A DNA stretch of 64,000 bases from Musa acuminata AAA Group (Eukaryota; Streptophyta; Magnoliopsida; Zingiberales; Musaceae): the NCBI RefSeq assembly GCF_036884655.1, contig NC_088348.1, positions 28,750,001 through 28,814,000 of the forward strand, read 5' to 3'. The translations under genes were made by a program, and so were the position numbers. Shown here piece by piece: positions 1 to 12,080 of this stretch. A model generated the notes under the pieces. The model was not told the DNA's origin and made no database searches. It was given only the letters and a program-made list of their open reading frames with translations. Numbering within the stretch: position 1 is the first letter of the stretch; each line of letters begins with the position of its first letter.

Positions 1-665
1 TCATTGATCCCCCAAGAAATTATCTACTGTGGAATCTCCGCATGGTTTTATCCTACAAAGAACTTCTTTCTTTGGCTTCCACACACCATCTTAGGCCAAC
101 CCTAACTGGTTCTAACAGGGAACATGTGACAGGCACACTCGACCTCCACGTGTGCACAGCAAGTCCACAAACCATATTTGAAACTTTGACTAAGTAAAAT
201 ACAACAATTTTTTTTTAAATCATTTAGTATGATTAATGATTAGCACTGTCACATATGAATGATCATGATTTAAGATGATCTTCTAATCAGTTACTCAAGT
301 TACCTAATTTTCTACCACACTTATTAGTGGATGCGGTGGTGGACTATTGTGGGTTCCACTTGGGCTCAATTTGTAGTGGAACAGCGGGTGCGCGTAAAAT
401 CTTTACGCAGTGGAACCCTATTCTGTTACACCAATAACATGATGCCACGTGTAACAATATTCATTTGTGGAACCCAATAACTCCACTCCTCCAAAAAGCC
501 GCCTTCTTCCGATTTTTATTAAAAAAGGTTGGTCCAAGAAAGAAGATCCTCGCAAATGTCCCTGTTTTATTTTTGCCTTAAAAAGCTGGGCCCGAATACT
601 GACTAGATATAGCGATCTATGATAATAGATCGGCGTCTGATTAGATATGGCGATCTATGATAATA

Positions 666-1985
666 TTTTTACTCATGTCTAAAATAATAATTATATTTTA
701 AAAAACGTAATATATAAATTACTCTCGTCATGTCTAAGTTAACAAATATTAGAGTCTGCTTATACGACGTGTTGACTCATAATAAAATATTAATATAATA
801 ATATATATAATTTAATTTTTAAAAAATTGATAATAGGCTAATTTAAAACGTGGACCGGTCACCTAATCAATTTCCTTCAAAAATGAGTCTTCTCACGATC
901 TGACAAGCAACACGCTAGCCTTACCTCGACATTCGTCATAGAGGCAGAAGCCTCTTACCACCTACGATAGTCGAAAAGTCCACAATGGAGAGTCAATCCC
1001 CCGGGCCTAAAGAGGAAACCACCAGTCGCATTACGCGCTTCAACATCCGAAATTTCTCCCCTGTCATGCCTTGGTTCATGTCTAACATCGTCACCAGATC
1101 AATTAGGGTACAGAGAGGGGCGAAGGATCCTATGGGTAGTGCTTTCACCTTAAGAGCCGCCACGTAACTTTGGTTTCTTCGCTCTTTCGAGAGCAGGGTC
1201 ACCTGCAATATCACGCTCACAATGACGCCATCAGCCTTGGACCTTGGTGTTGGCCGACAAAGGACTCCTCTATTAGTGCGATAAGTAGATCAAGCGCGAG
1301 GGGCCACAAGGAGCCTATAGAACTCGTCCTCTCATTCCATATCCTCCGTCTCCTCGTCATCGTCGTAAGGTTCCTCATCCTTGTCCTCATTAGATACTTT
1401 TGATATAGGATTGAACCGCACAACTCTTCTCTAATTGGGCTTAACACAAGCAGCAACAGCTCGTCAACCTTAGTAGCAACAGTAGCGGCGACGGCGACAA
1501 TTACTTTGTTCTCCCCCAACCGTTGTTCCCCACTTTTACTATTGTTTCAGTTGCCATCATTAGTAGTTCTTCTATTCAGGTTCTACTTCTCCGTTTCTCT
1601 CATCACCCCTTGCTCGACAACGAATGCATTGTCTTCTTAGCAACAGAGCACGGAGAGGAAGGGTACGTGACGTTAGGAAGTGGAGCAAACAGGACAAGCA
1701 AGGTTAGCGTAGATCTTGACATGGGCGACAATACAGGAAAAGTGGAAGGTGTGGGAGCTCTCCGTCGTGAAAATTAATTGGCTCGTCTTCACACGTTTGA
1801 TTAGGCAACCAATCTACATTTTCAAATCCGTATATATTTTTTTAATTTAAATTATATATATATTATTATATTAATAATTTATTACGAATCAAATAAAATT
1901 TAATATTTATTAATTTAAACTTAATGAAGAAAATTTATATGTTATATATTTTAAAATATGAAATTTTATTCACGAGTAACCTATA
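666..1985. mobile_element. Long-TIR DNA transposon inserted in pseudo-SDH2 promoter
   Basis: The intact SDH2 promoter has only about 65 bp between the block near 7990 and the block near 8059. This copy has about 1.4 kb there. The ends are AT-rich and inverted: about 666-830 aligns with the reverse complement of about 1825-1985. The best shared part is AATATTAATATAATAATATATATAATTTAA-like sequence at about 785-820 against 1835-1875. The middle (about 900-1780) is GC-richer and holds only short ORFs with no recognised transposase domain. Long TIRs suggest a non-autonomous Mutator-like element. Exact ends and a target duplication could not be fixed. Confidence 0.6.
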
Positions 1986-2091
1986 AAAACTTAAAAAGAC
2001 CGGTGGTGAGCATGACACTTCCCAATTGCCCTTTATTATTTCCTTCTCTGTCATCTGCGTCGCTCACCGTTTCGGCGATCCCATCACTAAT

Positions 2092-2367
2092 ATGGCCGCC
2101 GCGAGGGTTCTCCTCCGCGAGGATACGCCGTCGCGCGCGGCCTCCTCCCTGCCCACGGGCCGCCGGCCACCACCGCCTCCTCTGCTGCTGCCCACTCGTC
2201 CCAGACCGACTCGGCGGCGGCCGCGTCTAAGCCTAAGCTTACCAAGACCTTCTCCATCTACCGATGTACGAGTGTCTTCTTTGCGCCTGCTGCTGGACCT
2301 CCTGCCCTAGCTGTTGGTGGAATCCCGAGGCCTATCTTGGGCCAGTTGCCCTCTTTCATGCCCATAG
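2092..2367 (+). pseudogene. SDH2 pseudogene (5' exon fragment)
   Basis: This is a broken copy of SDH2 exon 1 (8154-8854). The start codon and first codons match. A one-base loss near 2119 (CTCCGCGAGG against CTCCGCCGAGG) then shifts the frame, and further small indels follow. At about 2262-2267 a 403-bp deletion joins the codon region of residue 65 to that of residue 199. It removes the whole 2Fe-2S domain (C111, C116, C119, C131). The four-cysteine cluster of the second domain and the splice donor at 2367/2368 survive, but no exon 2 follows before the F-box gene. It cannot encode a functional subunit. Whether it is transcribed is unknown. Confidence 0.9.
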
Positions 2368-2705
2368 GTATAACTTCTCGATTCATTTGAATTCTTTTTA
2401 CATTGTTTGGTATAGCTTTGTTGATTCAAGTTTGCTGCTTGCTGATTGGTCTGTGACTGATTTCATTGTGAAATGAATGAACTTTTGTAATTTTATAATT
2501 TTATAATTATAAAACTATAAAATTGGAATTTATAATTTTTCCAACTTAAGAGTTTATCTCTAGAGATCCATTTACTAGATGATATCATATGTAGGCGAAC
2601 ATAAAAAAAAAAAGCCCAAATTTTGATTTCAAAATGACCATTATATATATATTCAGCTAATCATGGTTGAATGTGCACTTGGTGTAGGGTTTTGAATAGG
2701 TTTTG

Positions 2706-3190
2706 ATTGACCATTATTATTATTATTATTATGGTTGTTGGTTCCCCACCCACGTCACACACACCACTTTGCCAATTGAAATTTCTTAAATTGCGTACAT
2801 TTTTAATTATATTTATTTAGTAATTGTCTACTTTCTAGTTTTAATTTTAAATTATATACATGCAGTGCATTTCCAACATTGATAACTCACCAACATATGC
2901 CATACGGTAGAAGTCACATTAATCTCATCAATATTAATATCAAGTGTTATTTAAATTTAATAATTTTTAACTATTTTTAAATTTTAAAAATATAAATTTA
3001 AAATTGATTTTTAATTTTATTAAATCATAAAAATATGAGGTGTCAACTCTTAATTGACTTGAACAATAACTTAAAATGATCCGATTGACTTGAACCGAAT
3101 AGGTTTTCAACTATAATCAAATTGAAACGACATCAAATTAGAATGTGTTACATTCCTTTAGGATATCAAATCCATATGAAATGCTTGATC
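2706..3190. other. AT-rich spacer, no gene seen
   Basis: The stretch is AT-rich, with a TTA trinucleotide run at about 2713-2732 just inside its left edge. I see no ORF, transposon end or RNA gene. Confidence 0.5.
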
Positions 3191-4060
3191 CAACCGATGA
3201 TGCCTAAAGCTTCCTCTTTGCATGTGATGTGTTTCTTCATCTAGAATAAGAAAACATATGAAGAGTCCAACTCAATAGAAGCATCTCATTTGCATGCGTC
3301 CATTTTGAATAAAAAATCATCTAAAACATCTAATATAATTAAATTATCCACTTGTATTTGATGCATTTGTCCGGTATAAAAAGGTACTTAAAATATCTCA
3401 TTTGCATGTGATACGGACAAAAAAAAAATCTAAGGTATTCCACGTAGCCATAGTTTGCCATTTGTGAGTGATGTGTTTGCTGTAAATAAAAATAATAAAA
3501 AAACTTTCAAAGTGCTCAATGTGGTTGGTTAGCTTAAAAGCATCACTTTTGCATTTGATACTTTTAGGTAAGATAAAAAAAAAAGCTTGATGTGACCAAA
3601 GTGTGACCTTTGCATATCAAAAAAATATTTAAATTATCTAATGTAATTAAAATATCTCCTTTGGGCATAATAATTTTGTCTTAGATAAAAAGGTAACTAA
3701 GGTGGTGTTTATGAAGAACAAAACATCCTTTTTGCAGTGTGTCTCGATTAAAGAAGTATCTAGAACATCTTAAGCAATCATAGCGTCCTTTGTACATCCG
3801 ATGTATCAAAGTATCCCTTTGAGCATGATGCGTTTACTCAGGACAATTTGTTTTTTATAAGAATCTTATGATTAAAGTATCATCTTTTGTGCAAGATACA
3901 TCCACTTAGGAGAAAAAAGACATTATAACTCCTAATATGATAAAAGCATCCCTTTATGTGAGATGTATTTGCCTTGGATAAAAAAAAACCTAAATATATT
4001 TGCCTTCGATAAAAAAAAACCTAAATCTTCTAATGCAAATGCAAATAAAGCATTCTTGGT
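3190..4060. repeat. Highly degenerate tandem array
   Basis: A motif like CTTTTGCATGTGATG, followed by TTTGTCTTAGATAAAAA and then CTAATGTGATTAAA, recurs about a dozen times at irregular spacing of roughly 50-85 bp (for example near 3217, 3290, 3401, 3548, 3728, 3820, 3948). Each unit differs from the others. The array looks like an old satellite or minisatellite, and no coding capacity is visible. A short late duplication, TTTGCCTTGGATAAAAAAAA against TTTGCCTTCGATAAAAAAAA, lies at about 3970-4020. Confidence 0.6.
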
Positions 4061-4321
4061 ACCTTGACAGGATGTAAAAATATCTGATATGACTTACACG
4101 ACTAAAATATCCTCTTCTACTTGCTATATTAGCAAAGGACAAGAAATAATACCACTTAATAACCTTAGAATATAGGTAATAGATCCCAAAATCTATACTG
4201 TGCTCTATGATAGATAAGCTTATACCCCCATGATATAACCATTATATTTAGTCAATTATAACATGACGTATGGATTCTAACCAATGCATCCTGAATATGC
4301 CACGTTAAATTTTTAAACAAC

Positions 4322-4465
4322 CTAATAGATATACTATATTAGCATATTATCTAAATGAGAGTAACTCACTATATAAGGCAACCTCTATAAGACCTAATAG
4401 ATATACTATATTAGCATATTATCTAAATGAGAGTAACTCACTATATAAGTCAACCTCTACATGGC
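4322..4465 (+). promoter_or_regulatory. Duplicated 72-bp core promoter of the F-box gene
   Basis: A 72-bp unit is repeated head to tail, starting at 4321 and 4393 and nearly identical. Each unit contains the TATA-like string TATATAAG (4370-4377 and 4442-4449). The second lies about 110 bp before the F-box start codon at 4555, a normal distance for a TATA box plus a short 5' leader. Two alternative transcription starts are therefore possible. TATA identity is inferred from sequence only. Confidence 0.5.
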
Positions 4466-4554
4466 TATTGATTTTGTGTTGGAGTTGACTTGGAAATGAG
4501 AAAATTATAAATATAGAGAAAGGGAGAGCAGTGAATCTTTGTCTTCACCATATT

Positions 4555-5511
4555 ATGGCCGACTGGTCCAATCTTCACCAAGATGTCCTAAACCTCACCT
4601 TCTCTGAGCTCTCCCTACACGATCTCCTCTGTTGCACCGTTGTATGTGGTGCATGGTTACGCACCATCCGTGATCTTCGTCGATATTGCTCCAAGCTTCG
4701 TCACCAAAGCCCTTGGCTCGCATTTAGTGGTAGCGGCGACGATATAGGTAGTGCCACCGATGACCCCTTCGCTGCACACTTCTTCAGCCTCTCAGAACAG
4801 AAGGTGTATACCATCCCCCTCCCAGAACCTCCGATTCGTTATTGCCTCTTTGTGGGTTCCTCCCATGGGTGGCTGATCACCATCGATGAGTGGTTCAAGA
4901 TACGACTATTGAACCCCATCAATGGTGCACAGATCAACATCCCCTTCATCCTCACACTCGATCACATCGTACCCTTTCGTGACCCATGGGGGCACATACG
5001 AGGCGCCATCAATAACATCCTCCATAACCAACATCCGGTCGAAGAGATTCCTAAGGTCAACTTCAAGGCCATGCTATCATCAGACCCCTCACAAGGAGAC
5101 TACATCGTTACACTCATCCACTGCCCCTATGGGGGCATCTCCTTTGCTAGATCTAGTGACAACAAGTGGACGACGATGTCATTGCCTGGTCTCTATGATG
5201 ATACTATCTTCTATAGGGACCAACTCTATGCGACATTTGATGGAAGGGTAGACATTTGGGATGACCTCAATCAAGAGTGGAAGACGGTGGTGCCTCAGCC
5301 AGAGTTGGTTGATATTTACCCCTTCCACATTTCATTTTGGTCACTGGTTCATACTCCCTCATGTGATCTCCTCCATGTTTGGGGGAAGATAATCCCAATG
5401 GTGGAGCATAATGATGATATTGAAACTCCACTTATGATAGTTTATAGATTGGACATCCACAATGGCACCTCCGTACAGGTCAATGTCTTATATACATATC
5501 TCTTTATCTTG

Positions 5512-5561
<50 letters not shown>

Positions 5562-6186
5562 AAAAGATACATTAAATTTTTATATAAGAATCAAACCATA
5601 ACTTTTAGGTTTTCTTCCTTGAATCCTTCTCATATTATAATTCCTTATTTTCGACGCTTACTTTAGTAATCCTTGATACTTAACAATTCCAACCATTTCA
5701 AAATATTTTTTGTCTAGAAATAAATAAACTTATTATCTTTGTCTTCTTTTGTGACTCCAATAAAGAATAAACTTATTATCTTTATTAAATCTCATACCAC
5801 TTATTAGGAATTAAAAAATAATAAAGCAAAACAAAAGGAAAACATGTAGATACATATTGAATAATAATAAATATACCAAAAAATCGATATAAGATTAATG
5901 TGATTAGATACATCTCACCTTATAAAACTTAATTATTCAATACGTGAGATCAATTGCAATACAGTTGATTTATCTCAAATATAAAAACTATTATACATAT
6001 CTCAGATAAAAAAATGTATTTGTTTTTTCTTACACTCTAGAGAGAAACCCAAGAGTACCCAAGTATTCATCACATTTTGTTCTCTAAATACTCTAGAAAG
6101 AAACTCAAAAGCACCTTAGTATTTCTCACATTAAAATAAAGGAAGTAAATCTGAATTTTCAGAAATTCCTTTCCTAGTAAACTTGG

Positions 6187-6239
<53 letters not shown>

Positions 6240-6656
6240 TTTAGAATCATTGAATCTATCCGCCTTGCAGCATGAACTTTGGATTTAGTTTCATGAAACT
6301 TTTGGAATGGTTGGTCATTTAATTAAAATGTTTATCATGCTAGACTTTGAACCTTTCTGATATCAAACTTGATTATTTTGATAAAACAGGTGAAGAATTT
6401 GGGAGAATACGCTATCTTTTTATGCAACAACCAATCTCTTTGTCTCTCTTGTAAAGACTTACCTGAGTTGAAACCAAACCACATCTATTTCACTAATGAC
6501 TTCTGGTGGTGGAATGATCACCATAGAGAGAAATGCCGGGATGTAATCGTCTATGATTTGGAGAACAATACCTTCTCATATATTTTGCACTCCGATGCTC
6601 GTCTAAACATGCCACCTCCTATTTGGATCACTCCCAGTCCTCTGCTTAATGACTGA
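4555..6656 (+). CDS. F-box/DUF295 (KIB1-4 type) protein
   Basis: Two exons, 4555-5478 and 6390-6656, join in phase 0 to give 396 residues. The N-terminus (residues about 2-45) fits an F-box: DVLNLTFSELSLHDLLCCTV, then VCGAWLRTIRDL. It should bind a SKP1-like adaptor and place the protein in an SCF ubiquitin ligase. The rest fits the DUF295 plant F-box family: FSLSEQKVYTIPLPEP, SHGWLITIDEWFKIRLLNPI, then a C-terminal WWNDHHREKCRDVIVYDLEN segment coming from exon 2. The target protein is unknown. The start was set at the methionine of MADWSN; the longer frame begins at a GTG codon. The intron carries two TA microsatellites. A GTGAGT just after the stop suggests a 3'-UTR intron. Related genes are numerous and fast-evolving in plants. 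Confidence 0.8.
5514..5555. repeat. (TA)n microsatellite in F-box intron
   Basis: An uninterrupted TA dinucleotide run just downstream of the exon 1 donor. It extends the exon 1 reading frame as a false isoleucine-tyrosine tail. Confidence 0.95.
6190..6234. repeat. (TA)n microsatellite in F-box intron
   Basis: A second pure TA run in the same intron, about 155 bp before exon 2. Confidence 0.95.
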
Positions 6657-6851
6657 TAGGTGAGTCAAATTTGTCATTCAATTATTTAGTTTAGAGGTTT
6701 TGTAATAGCATCCACTTTTTTCATTGTACAATTTATTACCTCATTTACTTTACTACAAATATTGTAAGATGCTCATTTAGTTTCTTTATTTCTCATGTAA
6801 TTTAGGGGTTTAAGCATTCTCTTGGAGACGCAAAAGAACATGCCGTCAGTA

Positions 6852-6886
<35 letters not shown>

Positions 6887-7406
6887 ATGCAGCTTCTTCT
6901 TCCTCCTCCGGAAGAAGCCAATGATATCTATATGTACAAGTGAGTCATAGAATCTTTTGCTTTCGATCATTCTCGTCTCTGATCGGTTTGCCTACACCGA
7001 GGTGGAAGGCTTCGCTCTCTAAGGTATGTCTGGTGGGATGGGTTATGGCCTTGAGCTTCTCCTAAAGAATTATTCTTATTCAGTTTCAAGTCTTGTGTAA
7101 TATGAATCCTGATCAGATGATGTGTATGTTTTGTTCGGAGCCTGCTTTATCTGATATGTTTATATCAATATTGGTTTTGGCTGTTCCATATCTAACAATC
7201 CAACATCTCCTTACACAGCTCGAAGATGTATAATGTTTCTTATGTAAAAAGAAGTTTGCACTGCCTCAAAGGGATTGCCATTTTCATCACTTAAAAATAT
7301 AAAGATTCATTCATAAGTGAGATGATGAAACTTCATTTGTTCCCTCGACGTATGATAAGATATCTGAGGCCTTTTGGACCTCGTGATCTTGTCATCTAAT
7401 GAGTCA
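6657..7406. other. 3' region of F-box gene; no further gene
   Basis: This probably holds the 3' UTR of the F-box gene, including a possible UTR intron starting at 6660. A (CT)n microsatellite lies at about 6853-6883. No other coding region is seen. Confidence 0.5.
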
Positions 7407-9290
7407 TCATTGATCCCCCAAGAAATTATCTACTGTGGAATCTTCGCATGCTTTTATCCTACTGAGATGATGAAATGTGATCTCTACTACATTGGGCCAA
7501 CCCTAACTGGTTCTAACAGCGAACATGTGGCAGGCCCACTCAACCGCCACGTGCGCACAGCAAGCCCACAAACCCATATTAGAAACTTTGACCAAGTAAA
7601 ATACAATATTTTTTTTATAAAATCATTTATTTTGATTTATGATTAGCACTGTCACATATGAATGATCATGATTTAGGATGATCTTCTGATTAGTTACTCA
7701 AGTTACCTAGTTTCCTACCACACTTGCTAGTGTATGCAGAGGTGGACCATTGTGGGTTCCACTTGGGCTGGATCTCGAGTAACCAACATAGTGGAACAGC
7801 GGGTGGCCGTAGTTAACCAATTGTTTGAAGCCACGTATAACAATATTCGTTTGTGGAACCCATGAACGCCACTCCTCCCAAAGACGTCCTCTTCAGATTT
7901 TTATTTCAAAAAACTTCTTCCACGACCGAAACATACTCACGATTGTACCTTTTAGTTTATTGGATAAAAGAACTGGGCCCGAATACTGAGACAGGTAAAC
8001 GTAAATAGTAGAAAAATTATTTGTATTCTATCGTGACCGACATGCCGTCCCACTATATGGACTGGTTGTGAGCAGAACAGTTCCAAATTCCCTTTTCCTA
8101 TTTCCTTCTCTGTCACCTATTTCGCTTGCCGTCTCGGCGATCGCATCTCAAATATGGCCGCTGCGAGGGTTCTCCTCCGCCGAGGATCCGCTGTCGCGCG
8201 CGGCCTCCTCCCTACCAACGGCCCGCCGGCCACCGCTGCCGCCTCCTCTGCAGCGCTTTTTCTCCAGGCTCAGCCCCACTCCTCCCAGACCGACTCGGCG
8301 GCGGCCGCGGCTAAGCCCAAGCGCACCAAGACCTTCTCCATCTACCGATGGAACCCCGATCATCCGGAGAAGCCGCAACTCCAGCACTACGAGATTGACC
8401 TTGGCGAGTGCGGCCCCATGGTCCTGGACGCCCTCATCAAGATCAAGAACGAGATGGACCCCTCCCTCACCTTCCGCCGTTCCTGCCGCGAGGGCATCTG
8501 TGGATCCTGCGCCATGAACATCGACGGTGACAACGGCCTCGCTTGTCTAACCAAGATCCCGGCCTCCTCGGCGGCCACGACGATCACGCCCTTGCCGCAC
8601 ATGTACGTGATCAAGGACCTAGTGGTGGACATGACCAACTTCTACAGCCAGTACAAGAGCGTGGAGCCATGGCTCAAGAGGAAGGACCCGCCGCCCACCC
8701 CCGGGAAGGAGGTCCCACAGAGCAAGAAGGACCGCGCGAAGCTCGATGGGATGTACGAGTGTATTCTTTGCGCCTGTTGCAGCACCTCCTGCCCTAGTTA
8801 TTGGTGGAATCCTGAGGCCTATCTTGGGCCAGCTGCCCTCCTCCATGCTCACAGGTATAACTTGTTGATTCATTTGTATTCTTTTTACAATGCTTGGGTT
8901 AGCTTTGTTGATTCAAGTTTGCTGCTTGCTGATTGGTCTGTGACTGGTTTAATTGTGAAATGGATGAACTTTTGTTGTTTGGTATCATGTTATCATTATG
9001 TTGAGGAGTAATGTTCGGCCGACCATCATGGGGTTGGAAGGTTGATGATCATTGTGAATTTGTTTTTTCTTTTTTGTGTCCTTGAGGAGGAAAGAGAAGA
9101 TTGGAGTTTATGATTTTTCCAACTTAAGAGTTGATCTCTAGAGATCCGTTTACTAGATGATATCATATGTAGATGAACAGAAAAAAAAGGCCAAAAATTT
9201 GATATCGAAATGACCATTACATTTTTTTTTCAGCTAATCATGCCTCCTGCTTGGATTCAATGTGCACTTGGTGTAGGGTTTCAAATAGGT
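7407..9290 (+). repeat. Segmental duplication, copy 2 (carries intact SDH2)
   Basis: Homologous to 1-2705. It holds the functional SDH2 promoter, exon 1 and the first part of the intron. It lacks the transposon found in copy 1 and keeps the full coding sequence, so it represents the ancestral structure. Confidence 0.85.
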
Positions 9291-11167
9291 TTACAACTTC
9301 TGTATGTCTGTGCATTTGGTGTAGGGTTTTGAATAGGTTTACAACTTCTGTATGTCGGTGCACTTGGTCTAGGGTTTTGAATAGGTTCTCTCTGTTACAG
9401 TGTGGTATCTTCCAGATTGTTTTGGATAATCTTTATAATGCTTTATCACAATACATTTTCATTGGTGTCATGTTTTGTTTTAATTCTTCAGTTTATTGCT
9501 AGTTGTATGGCTAGGGGCTTCATTTTTGCTCATATGCTGCCTTCAGTATTAGAAATTCTAAAGTTTGGAAGTTTGTTTCTCTTTCCTCACGTTTTATTCA
9601 CATAAATCGAGAAGTTGTTTCCACGTGTTTGTTTGTATCTATATGAGTATTGTTTTTTGTGATTTATTGCTTCATATGAAACAAGAATGACGGTGAACCT
9701 GGTGGTTTATATTGGTAGGAATTTGCATTCCAGTCAAGGTTTAAGAAGATTAGACAAGCCTACTATATTCATATTTTTGAGTTTCATGAAATTATCTAAT
9801 TTTAGCTGTCTTTTTTAGGATCTTCTGAGAGATAACGAGAGATGATATTTGAGGATTTCTTTATGAGCTAACAAAGGATACTAGGGCTCAAAGGAATTAG
9901 ACATGGAATGAAAATTAACAAATAAAGAATAATACTCGATGTAAACATGTCTGATTCGTAGGAAAAAGAAGTCAATCATAAAAAGAAGTTTTGGTTGAAG
10001 TAAATCCTCCCATTGTAATTTTGGTTGGTTCTAGAAGTTGCTTCACTTGTCTTCAATGTAGTAGGAAACATTGCTCTCCAATGATACCAAATGTTTAGCA
10101 GTTTGGGAAGGTAAAAGAAGATATTGAACATCAAGGGCGATGAGTGGATTGTTGATGTGTTACTTGTACACTGGTAAATATAAGTAGAAAGACAAGTTAA
10201 ATATCGTAATGACTTTGAAAAGCAGGATATAATATAGGGTTTATATAAAGGTGTAAAAGATAGGAAATGGGTGCTTATCTTGGAGTCACTCAAAATCCAG
10301 ACCGCCTTTAGGAGAAGAAGATAATCTTACACCACTCGCACATAGTATTGAAAGTTCATTGAGTCGTAATTGTTTTCCAGTACTCCTTTTATATAAATCT
10401 CATATACAATAAAAAGAGTAACCAGACAAATTTATAACTTGAAAGAATAATGGAATCAATCATCCCATCTTTTATTTCTGGCAAATTTCTTTTGCCTCCA
10501 AATTTTCTTTGAGAGAGAATCTTCCTATTAGCAAGATCTTGATTTGGATTATTTGCACTAAAGTATCCGGGAATAATATTCTGTAGACCTTTTATTGTAT
10601 GGACGGCGTGTCATATGCGACTCAAGTTTGTTGTTAATCCAATCATAGCAATGCAGACCTGGCAGTTTATTTCCTATTACTTCTTATCATTTACCCACAT
10701 ATATTAGCATGTTATCCCTAGAATATGTCATATGTTTCAGGATTCATCCCCTGAAGATTGTTTGGTTTTGTGCTATTATGATGTGTCTTACTCAATAAAT
10801 GGACTAGGAAAAAAATGAGTTAGAGGCATGAATTATTGCACTACTTTTTTGATGAATATTAGCAACCGGTACAACCCTTTATCTTATTGTTGTCTTTCTT
10901 TCTGTTTTTTGTATCCTGGGAGCACTCAGATTAGTTTTTGGTAGCTTTAATTTTGCTTGGATAAGCTCTTCATGGCTAAGGTTTGCTATGTTGTGTAGGT
11001 GGATACAGGACAGCCGGGATCAGTACACAAAGGAGCGCCTGGACGCTGTAAATGATGAGTTCAAACTGTACCGTTGCCACACTATCATGAACTGTGCTCA
11101 TGCCTGCCCCAAGGGACTGAACCCTGCGAAGCAAATTGAATCGATCAAAAAGCTTCAGCTTCAGTAA
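8154..11167 (+). CDS. SDH2: Succinate dehydrogenase iron-sulfur subunit, mitochondrial
   Basis: Two exons, 8154-8854 and 10999-11167, encode 289 residues. This is the electron-transfer subunit of respiratory complex II, passing electrons from the flavoprotein to ubiquinone on the matrix side of the inner membrane. Residues 1 to about 55 are rich in Ala, Arg and Ser and fit a mitochondrial presequence. The 2Fe-2S ligands are C111, C116, C119 and C131 ([12 protein letters not shown]). The 4Fe-4S and 3Fe-4S ligands are C203, C206, C209, C213 ([12 protein letters not shown]) and C260, C266, C270 ([12 protein letters not shown]). All are intact and the length suits the family. The 2.1-kb intron splits Arg234 and contains a 48-bp minisatellite. 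The first exon is strongly GC-rich. A pseudogene copy lies 6 kb upstream. Confidence 0.97.
9261..9395. repeat. 48-bp minisatellite in SDH2 intron, about 3 units
   Basis: The string TGTGCAYTTGGTGTAGGGTT recurs at about 9261, 9309 and 9357, a 48-bp period. The pseudogene copy has a single unit at about 2673, so the array expanded in this copy or contracted in the other. Confidence 0.8.
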
Positions 11168-12071
11168 ATTGTTCCTGAGATTTCATTTGTTACTTTGAAG
11201 GGGCAGCATCTGGCATTTAGTTATTTATTTTTGCATCAATAACATTCACGGATTAGTTATGTACTTGGAACTCCTAGTATCCAATTGTGCTGAAGAATAA
11301 TGAGCTGAAACTTGTTGATTTTGGGAAGATATCATTGTAGCAGCAATTTCTATGTTCGAGGTTGATGTGACTAGTTGCTTAAAATGTCTGATGGACTGTT
11401 GTTTGATATGAATTACGTTGGTGATTGAATTTGGTGTTACTGAACCTGTTGAATATCTTATTGAATGTTCTACAACCCATTATATGGAATTATAGGCTCT
11501 CAAATTGCCTTATGGACTGTTTTTTAATATGAATTATATTGGTAAATGAGTTTGATGCTTTTGAATGTGTAGAACATGTACTTGTCAAAATAAACTATGT
11601 TGAAGCTAAATAGCACTATTCTTGAGATTTTGAGCAGGGCAAGAATCTTCAGGTGACCAACCATTTTGGCAGATTAATGAGAGAACTTATATGACTGATA
11701 CGATGGGTACAACTTCGAGATTAGAACGGGGACTATAACTAAGCAAATTGGCGCTACATGGATGTGCCGTGATAAATTCAACTGTGTGTTTATGTTTTCG
11801 TCCTAATAAAGAAGGAACTCCTATGTGCATCGTATGTATCACAGATTACTTGCATCAGATGTATTGTGTATCGTCTCATCTACAATCAAATATTTATTCA
11901 ACTTGTGAGTATATCGTCTCGAATATTTTGTGCAGAGTCAGCAGATCATGGGTAATAAGTCTTGTTGTAAACATCTATTAAACATGCTTATAGGGATGGC
12001 TTGGATGGAATTTTGATCCATCTTCTAAATGATATATAATGAGAAAAAAAAAATTGAGGAGTTGAGATTGT
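11168..12071. other. SDH2 3' UTR and spacer
   Basis: The SDH2 3' UTR probably occupies the first 200-300 bases. The rest is AT-rich. The only ORF (about 11748-11981) has no recognised similarity, and no other signal was seen. Confidence 0.5.
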
Positions 12072-12080
12072 TGACACATA

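Larger units (their letters stand above)
1..2705 (+). repeat. Segmental duplication, copy 1 (carries broken SDH2)
   Basis: The first bases of the window match the stretch starting at 7407. Homology continues through the SDH2 promoter, first exon and start of the first intron, to about 2700 (about 9290 in the other copy). The true left end lies before the window. The copies differ by many substitutions, by a transposon at about 666-1985 present only here, by a 403-bp coding deletion, and by about 100 bp of intron missing here. Both copies have the same orientation, so this is a direct dispersed duplication with the F-box gene between the copies. Confidence 0.85.

Noticed and set aside
5479..5556. 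Extension of the F-box protein into an Ile-Tyr repeat tail
   Set aside because: This is intron sequence: a GT donor follows CAG at 5478, exon 2 at 6390 continues the DUF295 domain in phase, and the tail is only a TA microsatellite.
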